Source: Vibrio ostreae (GTDB taxonomy: Bacteria > Pseudomonadota > Gammaproteobacteria > Enterobacterales > Vibrionaceae). From it: DNA of 64,000 nt. The stretch is from assembly GCF_019226825.1 (NCBI RefSeq), contig NZ_CP076642.1, forward strand, positions 1,346,507 through 1,410,506, given 5' to 3'. Below, piece by piece: positions 39,369-49,036 of this stretch; position 1 is the stretch's first letter; each line of letters opens with the position of its first letter. The notes beneath the pieces are model-generated. The model searched no databases. It saw only the letters and a program-made list of their open reading frames with translations, and was not told the origin of the DNA. Made by a program: the position numbers and the translations under genes.

Positions 39369-39611
39369 ATGAAACGTACAGGAATTGTTCTGGCCTTACT
39401 GATGGCTTGCAGCGGCGCACAGGCCGGGATCAGCATCGGCGATAAGTTAGATATTTCGACTGACTGTATGTCCGTTGAGGCTGGTGGCATAAAAGTGGGT
39501 GGCGGCGATTGTGATACTCATAAGCATAAAGCCAAAGGCGGTAAAAAGGATAATCATAGCTTTAATGGACACAACAACCCGGGTAAAGGCCATAACAAGA
39601 AGCATAAATAA
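39369..39611 (+). CDS. Small secreted protein with a His/Lys/Gly-rich tail
   Basis: An 80-residue protein with a signal peptide (MKRTGIVLALLMACSGAQA). The mature part has two cysteines (DCMSVEAGG, GGDCDTHKH) and ends in a basic tail rich in His, Lys, Gly and Asn (HKHKAKGGKKDNHS, GHNKKHK). About nine His and eleven Lys suggest metal or polyanion binding. I do not recognise a family. AAGGATAA is the ribosome-binding site and a strong terminator follows at once, so it is a real gene. Confidence 0.75.
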   Translation: MKRTGIVLALLMACSGAQAGISIGDKLDISTDCMSVEAGGIKVGGGDCDTHKHKAKGGKKDNHSFNGHNNPGKGHNKKHK

Positions 39612-39638
39612 GAAAAGCACCGCAGGGTGCTTTTCTTA
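39610..39638. terminator. Bidirectional terminator between two converging small genes
   Basis: An 11-bp stem (AAGAAAAGCAC / GTGCTTTTCTT) closing a short loop. It has A- and T-runs on both sides, so it can serve both the 80-residue protein gene and the 45-codon minus-strand frame at 39700. Confidence 0.85.
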
Positions 39639-39699
39639 TTTATGCCTTCAGCCTGTTCCGCCGTGCTAAATCGAAACGAGAGTCTCTTTTTCAGCGGGA

Positions 39700-39837
39700 T
39701 TAGCATCCACCTTGTTGCTGGGCGTGTTTTACCATCGCCAGGCGCAGAGCTTTCTGCTCAGATGAACACTCATTTCCGTTATGTGTTTCATGTTCCGCTT
39801 CCTGTGGAACAAATACATAGTCTTTATAAAATGTCAT
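39700..39837 (-). CDS. Possible 45-residue small protein
   Basis: ATG 39837 opens a clean frame starting MTFYKDYVFVP and ending KHAQQQGGC, a stop and then the shared terminator at 39610-39638. It is acidic to neutral with two cysteines. The frame is consistent from ATG to stop, but AGAGAAACC is only a weak ribosome-binding site. It lies just downstream of the gnd terminator on the same strand, where Vibrio genomes often annotate a short hypothetical gene. I could not name a family. Confidence 0.45.
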   Translation of the reverse strand: MTFYKDYVFVPQEAEHETHNGNECSSEQKALRLAMVKHAQQQGGC

Positions 39838-39861
39838 CGTGGTTTCTCTGTAACTGAATTC

Positions 39862-39900
39862 AGACAAAAAATAGAGGATGTTAACTAAGTTAACATCCTC
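39862..39900 (-). terminator. Terminator of the zwf-pgl-gnd operon
   Basis: A 12-bp perfect stem (GAGGATGTTAAC / GTTAACATCCTC) with a three-base loop, followed on the minus strand by TATTTTTTG. Confidence 0.88.
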
Positions 39901-39956
39901 CCTGATGCTTAATTTTCAGGCGTAGAAGAGGGGGGTGAATTCCCCCTCAACACGTC

Positions 39957-41405
39957 TTATACGTCGTATGTTGTTGACGCTGTGTCACCACCGGTACCTG
40001 TCCAGTTGGTGTGGAAGAACTCACCGCGTGCACGGTCAGTACGCTCATAAGTGTGCGCACCGAAGTAGTCACGTTGTGCCTGCAGCAGGTTCGCTGGCAG
40101 ACGAGCCGTGGTGTAGCCATCCAGGAACGTCAGCGCTGAAGTAGTACATGGCATCGGGATACCTGCTTCCAGCGATTTCGCTGCCACTTTACGCCATGCG
40201 GCCAGACTGCCGGTCAGGATGTTTTTGAAGTAGTCATCTGAGCCCAGGAAAGCCAGTTCAGCGTTGTTTTCGTAAGCGTCACGGATGTTGCCCAGGAACG
40301 CAGAGCGGATGATACAACCGCCACGCCACATCAGAGCGACGTTACCGTAGTTCAGATCCCAGCCGTTTTCGTTTGACGCTTCACGCATCAGCATAAAGCC
40401 TTGTGCGTAAGAGATGATTTTTGAAGCCAGCAGAGCCTGACGCAGTGCATCCACCCACTCTTGCTTGTCGCCTTCCACCGGCGTGATGGTTTTGCCGAAC
40501 AGCTTCTCGGCTTCAACACGTTGGTCTTTCAGGGCAGACAGGCAACGAGAGAACACAGACTCAGAGATCAGAGTCAGTGGAATGCCCAGGTCCAGTGCGT
40601 TGATACCGGTCCATTTACCGGTACCTTTCTGGCCCGCGGTGTCGAGGATTTTTTCAACCAGTGCTTCGCCGTCTTCGTCTTTGTAGCCCAGGATGTCAGC
40701 CGTGATTTCCACCAGGTAGCTGTTCAGCTCAGTTTTGTTCCAGTCAGTAAATACGGCCTGCATTTCATCTGCAGACATGCCCAGACCATCTTTCATGAAC
40801 TGGTATGCTTCAGTGATCAGCTGCATGTCGCCGTATTCGATGCCGTTGTGTACCATTTTCACGAAATGGCCAGCACCGTCGTTGCCAACCCAGTCACAGC
40901 AAGGCTCACCCGCATCAGTTTTTGCAGAGATGCCCTGGAAGATAGGCTTAACCGCTTCCCATGCTTCCGGCGCGCCGCCAGGCATGATAGAAGGTCCGAA
41001 ACGTGCGCCTTCTTCACCACCGGATACACCCGTACCGATGAAGTGGATGCCTTTTTCACGCAGAGCCGCAACGCGACGGTTGGTGTCAGGGTAGTTGGTG
41101 TTACCGCCATCGATGATGATGTCGCCTTTGTCCAGCAGAGGAACCAGTTGGTCGATGAATGCATCAACCACAGCGCCAGCGCGAACCATCAGCATCACTT
41201 TACGTGGCGCTTCCAGTTTGTCGACCAGCTCTTGCAGGGTGTAAGCACCTACAATGTTGGTGCCTTTCGCCGGGCCTTGCAGGAATTCGTCGACTTTCGC
41301 CGCAGTACGGTTATGTGCCACCACTTTAAAGCCGTGGTCGTTCATGTTCAGGATAAGGTTCTGGCCCATGACTGCCAGGCCAATTACACCAATATCGCCT
41401 TTCAT
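39957..41405 (-). CDS. gnd: 6-phosphogluconate dehydrogenase, decarboxylating
   Basis: A 482-residue NADP-dependent enzyme turning 6-phosphogluconate into ribulose 5-phosphate. GLAVMGQNLI binds the coenzyme and ILDTAGQKGTGKW is the family signature. I start at ATG 41405, which follows AAGGAGAG by 3 bases; a frame extends six codons upstream without a site. It is the last gene of zwf-pgl-gnd, 10 bases after pgl. The frame is intact. A long antisense open frame exists opposite it but is a codon-bias shadow. Confidence 0.96.
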   Translation of the reverse strand: MKGDIGVIGLAVMGQNLILNMNDHGFKVVAHNRTAAKVDEFLQGPAKGTNIVGAYTLQELVDKLEAPRKVMLMVRAGAVVDAFIDQLVPLLDKGDIIIDGGNTNYPDTNRRVAALREKGIHFIGTGVSGGEEGARFGPSIMPGGAPEAWEAVKPIFQGISAKTDAGEPCCDWVGNDGAGHFVKMVHNGIEYGDMQLITEAYQFMKDGLGMSADEMQAVFTDWNKTELNSYLVEITADILGYKDEDGEALVEKILDTAGQKGTGKWTGINALDLGIPLTLISESVFSRCLSALKDQRVEAEKLFGKTITPVEGDKQEWVDALRQALLASKIISYAQGFMLMREASNENGWDLNYGNVALMWRGGCIIRSAFLGNIRDAYENNAELAFLGSDDYFKNILTGSLAAWRKVAAKSLEAGIPMPCTTSALTFLDGYTTARLPANLLQAQRDYFGAHTYERTDRARGEFFHTNWTGTGGDTASTTYDV

Positions 41406-41415
41406 TTTCTCTCCT

Positions 41416-42131
41416 TCACGCAATCTTCGCTGCTGCGTCTAAATCTAAAAACCACTCTGTTTCACCAGCCGAAGACTGGATTTTCGCTGCTGGATACGGC
41501 AGATCTTCAGCAGGAGTGGTGTGAATTTCATAAACGATCTCGGCCTTACCAGCGCCAAGAACAAGGTAACTAATACGTTTTGCTGCTTCCAGTACCTTCG
41601 CGGTTTTAGACACACGAAGCTGGCCTGATTCAGGGTGAGAGGCGACGACAGACAAGTTCTCATCATCGTAGTTGGTTTTACCCGGGAACAGAGAAGCAGT
41701 GTGGCCGTCAGCGCCGACACCCAGCAGGATCCAGTCAAAGACAGGCGTCCCATTGTCTGATGGAATCACGTCAGCCATTTCTTGAGCAAAGCGTTCAGCT
41801 TCTGCCTGAGGCTCGTTTTCACCCAAAATACGGTGAATGTTACCAGCCGGGATGTCGATTTGGCTGAACAGCAGAGTGTTCGCTTCACCGTAGTTGCTTT
41901 CTGCATCATCCGGCGCTACGCAGCGCTCATCACCCCACCAGAAGTGCAGGTTTTGCCACTGAATAGAGCTTACGTATGGCTCAGAAGCCAACAGTTTGAA
42001 CAGCATTTTTGGTGTGCTGCCGCCAGACAGAGAAATGTGTACCGGGCGGCCCAGCTCGCTGAATGACTTCATATCATTCGCGAGTGATTCCTAACGGCAT
42101 CCGCGGTTGGCAGAATTTTGTGATTGATCAT
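41416..42131 (-). CDS. pgl: 6-phosphogluconolactonase, frame-broken near the start
   Basis: The Pgl/glucosamine-6-phosphate isomerase fold, with [11 protein letters not shown] for phosphate binding, WWGDERCV and [14 protein letters not shown]. It hydrolyses 6-phosphogluconolactone in the cytosol. ATG 42131 ([13 protein letters not shown]) overlaps the zwf stop as ATGA, a classical coupled start. The frame then breaks at about 42090: one missing G rejoins it to [14 protein letters not shown] and gives about 238 residues, the Vibrio length. An enzyme this central is unlikely to be mutated, so I regard this as a sequencing error. Confidence 0.92.
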
Positions 42132-43633
42132 AGTTCGCAATAGTCCGTATTGGTCAGATTTTTACAAGGGAAGCGCCATTCACGGCCATCATTGCTCAGC
42201 AGGTCATCGGATTCTTTAGGTCCCCATGTACCGCAGGCGTAGCCGTACAGAGATTGAGGATCTTGTTTGAAGTCCAGAATTGGCTGAACAAATCGCCAGC
42301 ACGCTTCCACGGCATCCGTGCGCGCAAATAGTGTCGCATCACCGTTCAGTGCATCCAGAAGCAGGCGCTCGTATGCTGTCAGCATTTTGGTCTCTTCCAG
42401 AGAGGCATAGTGGAAGTTCATTGACACTTCTTTTGCCTTAAAGCCTGCGCCCGGCTCTTTCAGACCGAAGCTCATCAGAATGCCTTCGTCAGGCTGAATA
42501 CGGATGATGAGCTTGTTCTCTGGCGCATTTTGACCAAACACTGGGTGCGGCGTACGCTTAAAGTGGATAACCACTTCAGTCACGCGGGTTGGCAGGCGTT
42601 TACCACTGCGCACGTAGAATGGTACGCCATTCCAACGCCAGTTGTTGATAAACATCTTCAGTGCCATATAGGTTTCGGTACGTGAATCTTCAGCCACGCC
42701 CGGTTCGTCGCGGTAGCCCGGAAGGAATTTGCCACGAACTTCAGATTCGGTGTACTGACCCAATACCAGGTTGTTACGCAAGTCGTCATCGGAGAGCGGT
42801 TGCAGGCTCTGCAGGACTTTATTCACTTCGTTACGAATGGAATTGGCGTTGATAGCCGCCGGCGGCTCCATACCCACCATGGCCAGAACTTGCAGCAGGT
42901 GGTTCTGGAACATGTCGCGCACTGCGCCTGAACCATCGTAATAACCACCGCGGCCTTCTACGCCCAGGAACTCCGCACCGGTAATTTCAACGTAATCGAT
43001 GAAGTTACGGTTCCAAAGTGGTTCAAACATACCGTTAGCAAAACGGAAAACCAGTAGGTTTTGCACGGTTTCTTTGCCCAAATAGTGGTCAATGCGGTAA
43101 ATCTGATGTTCTTTGAAGTGGTTATGGATTTCGATATCCAGCTCTTGAGCGGATTTAAGGTCGTAACCGAACGGTTTCTCAATGATCAGGCGTTTCCAGC
43201 CATTGGATTCATCGTTCAGACCCTGAGAGGCAAGACACGCAGGGATCACACCGTAAAGACTTGGCGGCGTCGCGAGATAGAAGAGTGTATTGCGTTCAGT
43301 CTGGTTGTATTTATCAGCCAGTTGGTCAAGGCGGGTGGTCAGTTTTGAGTAATCATCCTGGTCGGATGTATTAATAGCTTGATAGTGAAGGTGTTCACAG
43401 AAGGCATCAAGGATTTCAGGTTCTGTTTTCTCCAGTTCCTGAAGCGAGCGTTTCAGCTTCTCGCGGTATGATTCATCACTGTATTCAGTACGGCTCACGC
43501 CCAAAATAGCAAAGGACTCAGGCAATTGCTTGCTTGCATACAGATGATACAGAGCAGGAACCAACTTACGGTAAGTTAAGTCGCCCGAAGCACCAAAAAT
43601 CACGATGCTGCTGTTTTCAGGTATTACCATCAT
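42128..43633 (-). CDS. zwf: Glucose-6-phosphate 1-dehydrogenase
   Basis: A 501-residue NADP-dependent enzyme that starts the oxidative pentose phosphate pathway. Seen are the nucleotide loop [10 protein letters not shown] near the N-terminus and the active-site motif [12 protein letters not shown] 43633 follows AAGGGAAAG; the frame extends 19 codons upstream without a site. It is the first gene of the operon and couples to pgl by a 4-base overlap. The promoter lies in the 230 AT-rich bases after the HD-GYP gene. Confidence 0.96.
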   Translation of the reverse strand: MMVIPENSSIVIFGASGDLTYRKLVPALYHLYASKQLPESFAILGVSRTEYSDESYREKLKRSLQELEKTEPEILDAFCEHLHYQAINTSDQDDYSKLTTRLDQLADKYNQTERNTLFYLATPPSLYGVIPACLASQGLNDESNGWKRLIIEKPFGYDLKSAQELDIEIHNHFKEHQIYRIDHYLGKETVQNLLVFRFANGMFEPLWNRNFIDYVEITGAEFLGVEGRGGYYDGSGAVRDMFQNHLLQVLAMVGMEPPAAINANSIRNEVNKVLQSLQPLSDDDLRNNLVLGQYTESEVRGKFLPGYRDEPGVAEDSRTETYMALKMFINNWRWNGVPFYVRSGKRLPTRVTEVVIHFKRTPHPVFGQNAPENKLIIRIQPDEGILMSFGLKEPGAGFKAKEVSMNFHYASLEETKMLTAYERLLLDALNGDATLFARTDAVEACWRFVQPILDFKQDPQSLYGYACGTWGPKESDDLLSNDGREWRFPCKNLTNTDYCEL

Positions 43634-43921
43634 CTTTCCCTTAAAAACGAGGTAGTTAGCATGCGCCAACCCTAGCAGCGCAATACACAAATAGAAAGAA
43701 GGTGATGCCTATATTGTCGATAGGCAAAACCGATAGGAGATCACATAAATAGCAAATATGAGATCTCGCCCGGAGGGGTATTGTCTACGACAATTTGACA
43801 CACATCAACTATTGATAGCGCAATCGACCAATAATTGAGTTATTTTTTAGCTAACTTACTAATTTTTAAAGGTACTGACTGGTAAACTTAGTTTGAATTT
43901 ATCTCCGAACCGGCCTTGTTT

Positions 43922-46800
43922 TTAAAACTGAGCCTTCATAAAGGCTTTAACGGTTTTAATCTCTTCGCCAATATCGACCTCGGTACATTGCTGCGTATTT
44001 AAGAAGCGCTGGGCGTATTCAGCATAAACACCGGTCTCCAGAAACAGCACATACAGTTTAGGGTCAATGTGGCCCGAGGTTGCCATCTGGGTCATGATGG
44101 CTATCGACTCAGTCAGCGTTTTGGCTTTTTTGTATGGCCGGTCACTGGATGTCAGAGCTTCAAACACATCAGCGATGGCCATGATCCGGGCCGGGATTGA
44201 TAACTGCTCTTCGTTCAGCCCGCGCGGATAACCTTTCCCATCCATACGTTCATGGTGGTTGCCGGCAATGTCCGGCACATTCTGCAGATGTTCCGGATAG
44301 GGCAGGCGACGCAGCATTTCGATAGTCTGAATAATATGGTCATTAATGACGAAGCGCTCTTCATCGGTCAGCGTACCACTGCGAATACTCAAATTATGTA
44401 GCTCGCCGCGATTGTATTGGACATCGAGCGGTTTGAGTGTGAACTCTGACTGCTGTACCGCTGCTGGTTGGGTGTCTTTGGCCCAGGTGATTAGGTGCTC
44501 TGGTTTATCGGCCAGCAAGCCTTCCATAACGGGCAGGCTCTCATTGTCAGGGTAACGTTGTTGTTCCAGATGGGAAACGCCCAGCCTGTTGTCCAGAGTC
44601 CGTTTCCATTGACGCCTGGCAATTTGTTGCAAGCGTTCAATGTCCTCATCACGCATAAATTCAGAGCCGATGTTGCATTGAGCGACAAAACTGAACTCCT
44701 CGTCTAACGTGTGTCGGGTGCTGTCCAGTTGCTGTTGAAGTTCAGTTGGGTCGCCGCCCTGAGCAACGGCTTGCCAATACTCGGCTTCAGCTTGCATTTT
44801 GAGCAGTTCGAAACGCATGCGTATCTCATGGATACGATCATAAATGGTCTCGAGCTTGGTGGCTTTATCAACTACGAACTCAGGCGTGGTGACTTTACCG
44901 CAGTCATGCATCCAGGCGGCCAGATTAAGCTCTTCCCATTGTTCACTGTTCATGGTGAAGCGTGGGAAGTAATGATGATCCTCCACCGCAGCTTTGGCCA
45001 GCATCTTGGCGAGCTCGGGGACACGCTGGCAATGTCCGCCAGTGTATGGAGATTTGGTATCGATGGCAGAGGCGATCAAGGCGATGAAGGCATTCAGCAT
45101 ATCTTTTTGCTGCTGCATTTTGTCGATATTGTCTTTGGCTATTTCAGCAAAACTGAGTACCTCACGTAAAAACGCGTGTTTATCGAGTTGTGCCTTGGTG
45201 GTGGTACGTTCATAGCTGAGATTGAGTACGCCGACGAGCTGACGATGGCGGTTAAGTAACGGAAAAAGATAGATATCGCTGTTAAACAAATAGTCTTTGT
45301 GTTTGCGCAGGATATTGTCATCACGAGTCAGGTGAACCAGTTCCCCTTTCTTCAGTTCAGAAAGTAGCCAGGGTGTGTCCTGAACTAACTGATTGATATC
45401 GATTTTGAACGGAATAATTGCATGATTGGCGGCAATCGTGAACGTTTGACATTCATTCGAATACAAATAGAGCAAAATGGTTTCCGCTCTGGTCACGATG
45501 TAACTCTGATGAGTAATGGTTTTCGCCAGCACATCAAAGTCCTGATTCGAAGCGGTTTCACGCAATAGTTTCAGCAGGTCGTGCAGAGTGTGTTCCATCA
45601 ATTCGATGGACTGAGTAAGATCGGCCACCTCTTTGATCACGCTTTTCGGATAGCGGGTTTTCTGAAAATCAAAGCGCGCGATGTTATCTGTCTGTACCAC
45701 CAGGTTTTCCAGCGGACTGGCCAGACGCCGCGCCGTGAACCAGACAATCAGGAAACAGCCCATCAGTAGAAAAATGGCGACCATGATTTGCTGATCGCGC
45801 ATAGACAGCAGGTTAGCTAGTAGCGCTTTTTGAGGCGTTGCTTCCGCCAGGAGCAGATGGACGTGCTCGTTGAGCGTCACCGGGGTCAGGGTGACGGACC
45901 ATTCGTCAGAGGCAAAATGGGTGGTGGTGTATAAGGTTTGGCTGCTGATACGGTTGGCTATCGAACCGAAAATACCGGAGGCCAGTTTTTGTTTGGTTTG
46001 CTGATCGCTGTCGCTCACCGTCATCCCGGTATTGTGTTCAGCCAGCAGGCGGAATTGATGATCGAACAGCGCAAGTTTGGCATCGGGCGAATAACCGATA
46101 CGGGCCATCTGGTTAGAGAGTGAATTTAACGTGAAGTCTGCCGCTACCACGGTTTGACCATCATAAGAGCGTCTGGAAAGTGTGACACCGTGGGTTTGGA
46201 GAAAGTGAAAAGAGTAGGGCTCGGTGAGTCGTGTGATGCCATCGTCTTGAGCCTGAATGTACCACGGGCGCTCTCGTGGGTCGTATGTATTGTCGTGGCT
46301 CTGGCGAGTCATCATAGTATTCAGTTCGCTATCGACAAATAATACGATACTGCTGCCATCCATCCGGGTGCGGTTAATAAACAGTTGTGCTTCCGGAGGT
46401 GCGTCAAACTGTTTGCGTGATTCGGCACTGTTAAGCGGCCTTATCATCGTGAAGTCGCCCTGATTATTACCGTAATACAGTGCAATTAAATCCTGATTAC
46501 GTTTAAACACCAGGCTTAGCGCCGCAAACCAGTTTTTCGCTTCCTGGGGCGGCAAACCCCTGATCGACAAAGTGACTAAAAAGCCATGAAATCGAGAGTC
46601 GTCAGTACCGGTGACGCGTTCTGACTAAACGCTGCTTCAAGTTTGCGGCTATTTTCATGGCTGAGCTCTTTGGCACTGGTGGTCAGTAACTGCTGTGAAT
46701 GATAGTAACTGACAGCAATTAATGCTGATCCAACTAATGTTACTAAAACGACAAATAATGTACTGATTTGAATGCTCAGCGGGTAGCAACGTTTGGTCAT
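43922..46800 (-). CDS. HD-GYP cyclic-di-GMP phosphodiesterase-type sensor with Cache and GAF domains, frame-broken
   Basis: A membrane sensor of about 955 residues. A first helix (IQISTLFVVLVTLVGSALI) and a second one around DQQIMVAIFLLMGCFLIVWF flank a periplasmic Cache-type domain with FAALSLVFKRNQDLIALYYG. A HAMP-like linker and a GAF-like domain follow. The C-terminal HD-GYP domain has GGHCQRVPELAKML, MHDCGKVTTPEF and HHERMDGKGYPRGL, so it is probably catalytic. The frame breaks near 46581; adding one T to the run of five joins DFMAF to LVTLSIRG. ATG 46857 is an alternative start. The same gene lies beside zwf in V. cholerae. Confidence 0.87.
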
Positions 46801-47028
46801 AAAGCCATCTCTAGTTCGACGATGGTATAAGTATTGTTCAAGTTCCATAACTTGCAAAAATCAACCAATTAGCGAGTTTCTATTTTGCTGAAAGTTGTTT
46901 AGGGCTCACAAATTTCGTGTCGTTAAGCAGGGCCGTTCACATCTCAGTCGTCATCAGCAGCACCATTCAGAGATTGGTATCCACCAGGGGATATTGTTAA
47001 ACTGATTGAATAACGGAGGGAAGTAGCG

Positions 47029-47772
47029 ATGAAATTAGCGGTTGATACCCACACCCACACGTATGCCAGCGGGCATGCTTACAGCACATTGATTGAGAAT
47101 GCCCAGTCAGCGGCCAAGCAGGATCTGACCATGTTCTGTACCACAGACCATTCAGAGTCGATGCCCGGAGCACCGCACTATTGGTTCTTCTCCAATCAAC
47201 GCGTTTTACCGCGTTTTCTGCACGGTGTCGCGGTGGTTCGTGGCGTTGAATCCAATATACTCAATACCGCCGGAGAGATAGATATCCATCCTTCAGTGGA
47301 TCAGAACCTAGATTGGGTCATTGCCAGTTTTCACGAGCCGGTATTTCGCCCAGGCACGAAAGCACAACATACCGAAGCGCTGCTGAACGTCATTCGCAGC
47401 GGCCGTGTTGATGCTCTGGGCCATCTTGGTAATCCGCATTTTGACTTTGATTTTCAGCCGGTGATTGATTGTGCCGCACAGCACAATGTCGCGATTGAAA
47501 TTAATAACAGTACTCTGAAGGGGCACAGCCGCGCAGGTAGCGTTGACCGATGCTATGAAATTGCACAAATTGCCAAAGCGTGCGGAGCCTGGATTACCAC
47601 GGGCAGTGATGCGCATTTTTGCCAGGATGTCGGTAACTTAGCCTTGGCCAGCGAGCTTTTGGACCGGGTAGGAATCGCGTCGGAAAAAGTCATCACGCAT
47701 ACCGCAGCGCAGTTTGTGCAATTTCTTGCTTTACGTGGACGTCATCCGGTTGAAGCGTTTCAGAACCTTTAA
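47029..47772 (+). CDS. PHP-domain phosphatase, YcdX-like
   Basis: A 247-residue cytosolic metal-dependent phosphatase of the PHP family. Metal ligands can be read in [14 protein letters not shown] (His7/His9-type), [27 protein letters not shown] and GSDAH. These nine-ligand motifs define a trinuclear zinc site in YcdX. AGGGAAG precedes the ATG. The physiological substrate is not known; swarming-related roles have been proposed for YcdX in enterobacteria. It stands alone. Confidence 0.88.
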   Translation: MKLAVDTHTHTYASGHAYSTLIENAQSAAKQDLTMFCTTDHSESMPGAPHYWFFSNQRVLPRFLHGVAVVRGVESNILNTAGEIDIHPSVDQNLDWVIASFHEPVFRPGTKAQHTEALLNVIRSGRVDALGHLGNPHFDFDFQPVIDCAAQHNVAIEINNSTLKGHSRAGSVDRCYEIAQIAKACGAWITTGSDAHFCQDVGNLALASELLDRVGIASEKVITHTAAQFVQFLALRGRHPVEAFQNL

Positions 47773-47884
47773 TGTTTTTGGTCAGCCGGGCGGCGAATGT
47801 AAGTATTTGAAACAATTTCAGCTTAAATTGGATGATCAGATTCAAGTACACTATGGCGACTGAACTCAAAGGGTGGCAGATATA

Positions 47885-48270
47885 ATGAAGAAAGGCATGA
47901 TACTGAGTGCTGCATTGTTACTTAGCAGCCAGGTTTTTGCTGCTGAGGTCGATCTGAAGCAGACGATGAAACAGATGAAAGTGGCATTTAAACATGCCGC
48001 TGAGGCTCAGAGCATCGAGGAAATGAAAGCGCCGGTCGCGCAACTCAACGAGCTGATCTCCCATGCCAAACAGGGTGAGTATCCGCCGGAAAAACAGGAT
48101 TATTACCTGGAAGGCTTTAATAAGCTGAGTGTCGCGCTGGATAAAATCGAGAACGAACTAGCAAATGGTGAATTCGAAGCGGCGCAAACGTCACTGCGTG
48201 GTGTCGATAATCTGAAAAAGAGTATCACGAAGGCCGTAATCCAAGTATCTGGAAACGCCTGTTCGGCTGA
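47885..48270 (+). CDS. cybC: Cytochrome b562-like periplasmic protein, frame-broken at the end
   Basis: A signal peptide (MKKGMILSAALLLSSQVFA) precedes a four-helix bundle. The expected haem ligands are a Met near DLKQTMKQM in helix 1 and a His near the C-terminus. As written, the last 20 residues are out of frame. Adding one A in AAAAAG at about 48219 restores KKEYHEGRNPSIWKRLFG with the ligand His and a stop at 48270, giving about 127 residues. Similar CybC tails occur in Vibrio. ATG 47885 is preferred over a frame extending four codons upstream. It is a periplasmic electron carrier of unclear partner. Confidence 0.85.
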
Positions 48271-48332
48271 TCATTACCCATTATTGTGGTTTATTCTGCT
48301 CCGTAGTGCCGGTTAAACGAACGTTGATCGAG

Positions 48333-48360
48333 ACTACGCCGATACTACGCCGATACTACG
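48333..48360. repeat. 11-bp tandem repeat ACTACGCCGAT
   Basis: Two perfect copies and a partial third copy (ACTACG) just downstream of cybC. It is noncoding as far as can be seen. Confidence 0.8.
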
Positions 48361-48390
48361 GGGCTGATTTTTGCCATCAGATATACATTC

Positions 48391-48444
48391 TCTGCTGAGT
48401 CGGTATACTTTGCTGAGTCGGTGTACTTTGCTGAGTCTGTATAG
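48391..48444. repeat. 18-bp tandem repeat, three copies
   Basis: TCTGCTGAGTCGGTATAC, TTTGCTGAGTCGGTGTAC and TTTGCTGAGTCTGTATAG lie head to tail, ending 26 bases before the DUF2946 gene. Each carries a possible -10-like TATAC/TATAG, so it may be an expanded promoter region. Confidence 0.8.
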
Positions 48445-48470
48445 TAGCGGCAATTTGTTTGAGAACCTTT

Positions 48471-48854
48471 ATGAACCTCCTTTGCCGTTTTCACCGCATT
48501 ATGATCTGTACCAGTGTCCTAAGTTGGCTGCTGGTGACGTTGATGCCGGTGCTCAATGCGCACAGCGGCCAGCAGAATATCTGGCAAACATTTTGCGTAT
48601 TGGCCGGCGGTGATGTAGAGACGGCGCATCCGTCTGAAGGTCATACTCACCCCAAACACACCAAAGTTCATTCGCAGCATGGTAAACCTTGCCCGTGCGC
48701 GCACTTCTCTAATTTTCACTATGCCGGGCTGACCACCATTCAGTCTGTTGCAAGCAGAGCGCTATTCACCGCAGAGCGTTATGCATTCACTGCGCGCAAG
48801 CAGCGCTTTGGCTTATCGATTCCCCGCGCCCCGCCATTCGGTCATGTGTCCTGA
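48471..48854 (+). CDS. DUF2946-like small membrane protein
   Basis: A 127-residue protein with one membrane helix at residues about 12-30 (CTSVLSWLLVTLMPVLNA). A His-rich loop (HPSEGHTHPKHTKVHSQHG) is followed by CPCAH, the CxCxH-type pattern of the DUF2946 family, often found beside copper or haem handling genes. ATG 48471 is preferred, and the frame extends four codons upstream. It lies between cybC and a PepSY gene on the same strand, so all three may serve metal or redox traffic in the envelope. Confidence 0.65.
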   Translation: MNLLCRFHRIMICTSVLSWLLVTLMPVLNAHSGQQNIWQTFCVLAGGDVETAHPSEGHTHPKHTKVHSQHGKPCPCAHFSNFHYAGLTTIQSVASRALFTAERYAFTARKQRFGLSIPRAPPFGHVS

Positions 48855-49036
48855 GCGTTATATTGCCGATGCAAGCCGTCCGAGCCTTCTTGATGCATCA
48901 ACGATGATTGTGGGCTGGCGGGCGTTGCCAGGACTCGACGTTAAATCTTAATAACCCAAAATAATTCATATTTCAGGCGGTTCCCCGCAGTCTTAGCGGA
49001 AGGGAGCCGTTCGTCCGAATCGTATAAGGAAACTCC

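Noticed and set aside
40461..41573. A 370-codon open frame on the plus strand
   Set aside because: It lies entirely antisense to gnd and the start of the operon, follows the mirrored codon pattern and has no ribosome-binding site or family features.
48333..48444. A CRISPR array
   Set aside because: The repeats are directly adjacent with no spacers, only 11 and 18 bp long, and have no cas genes nearby.
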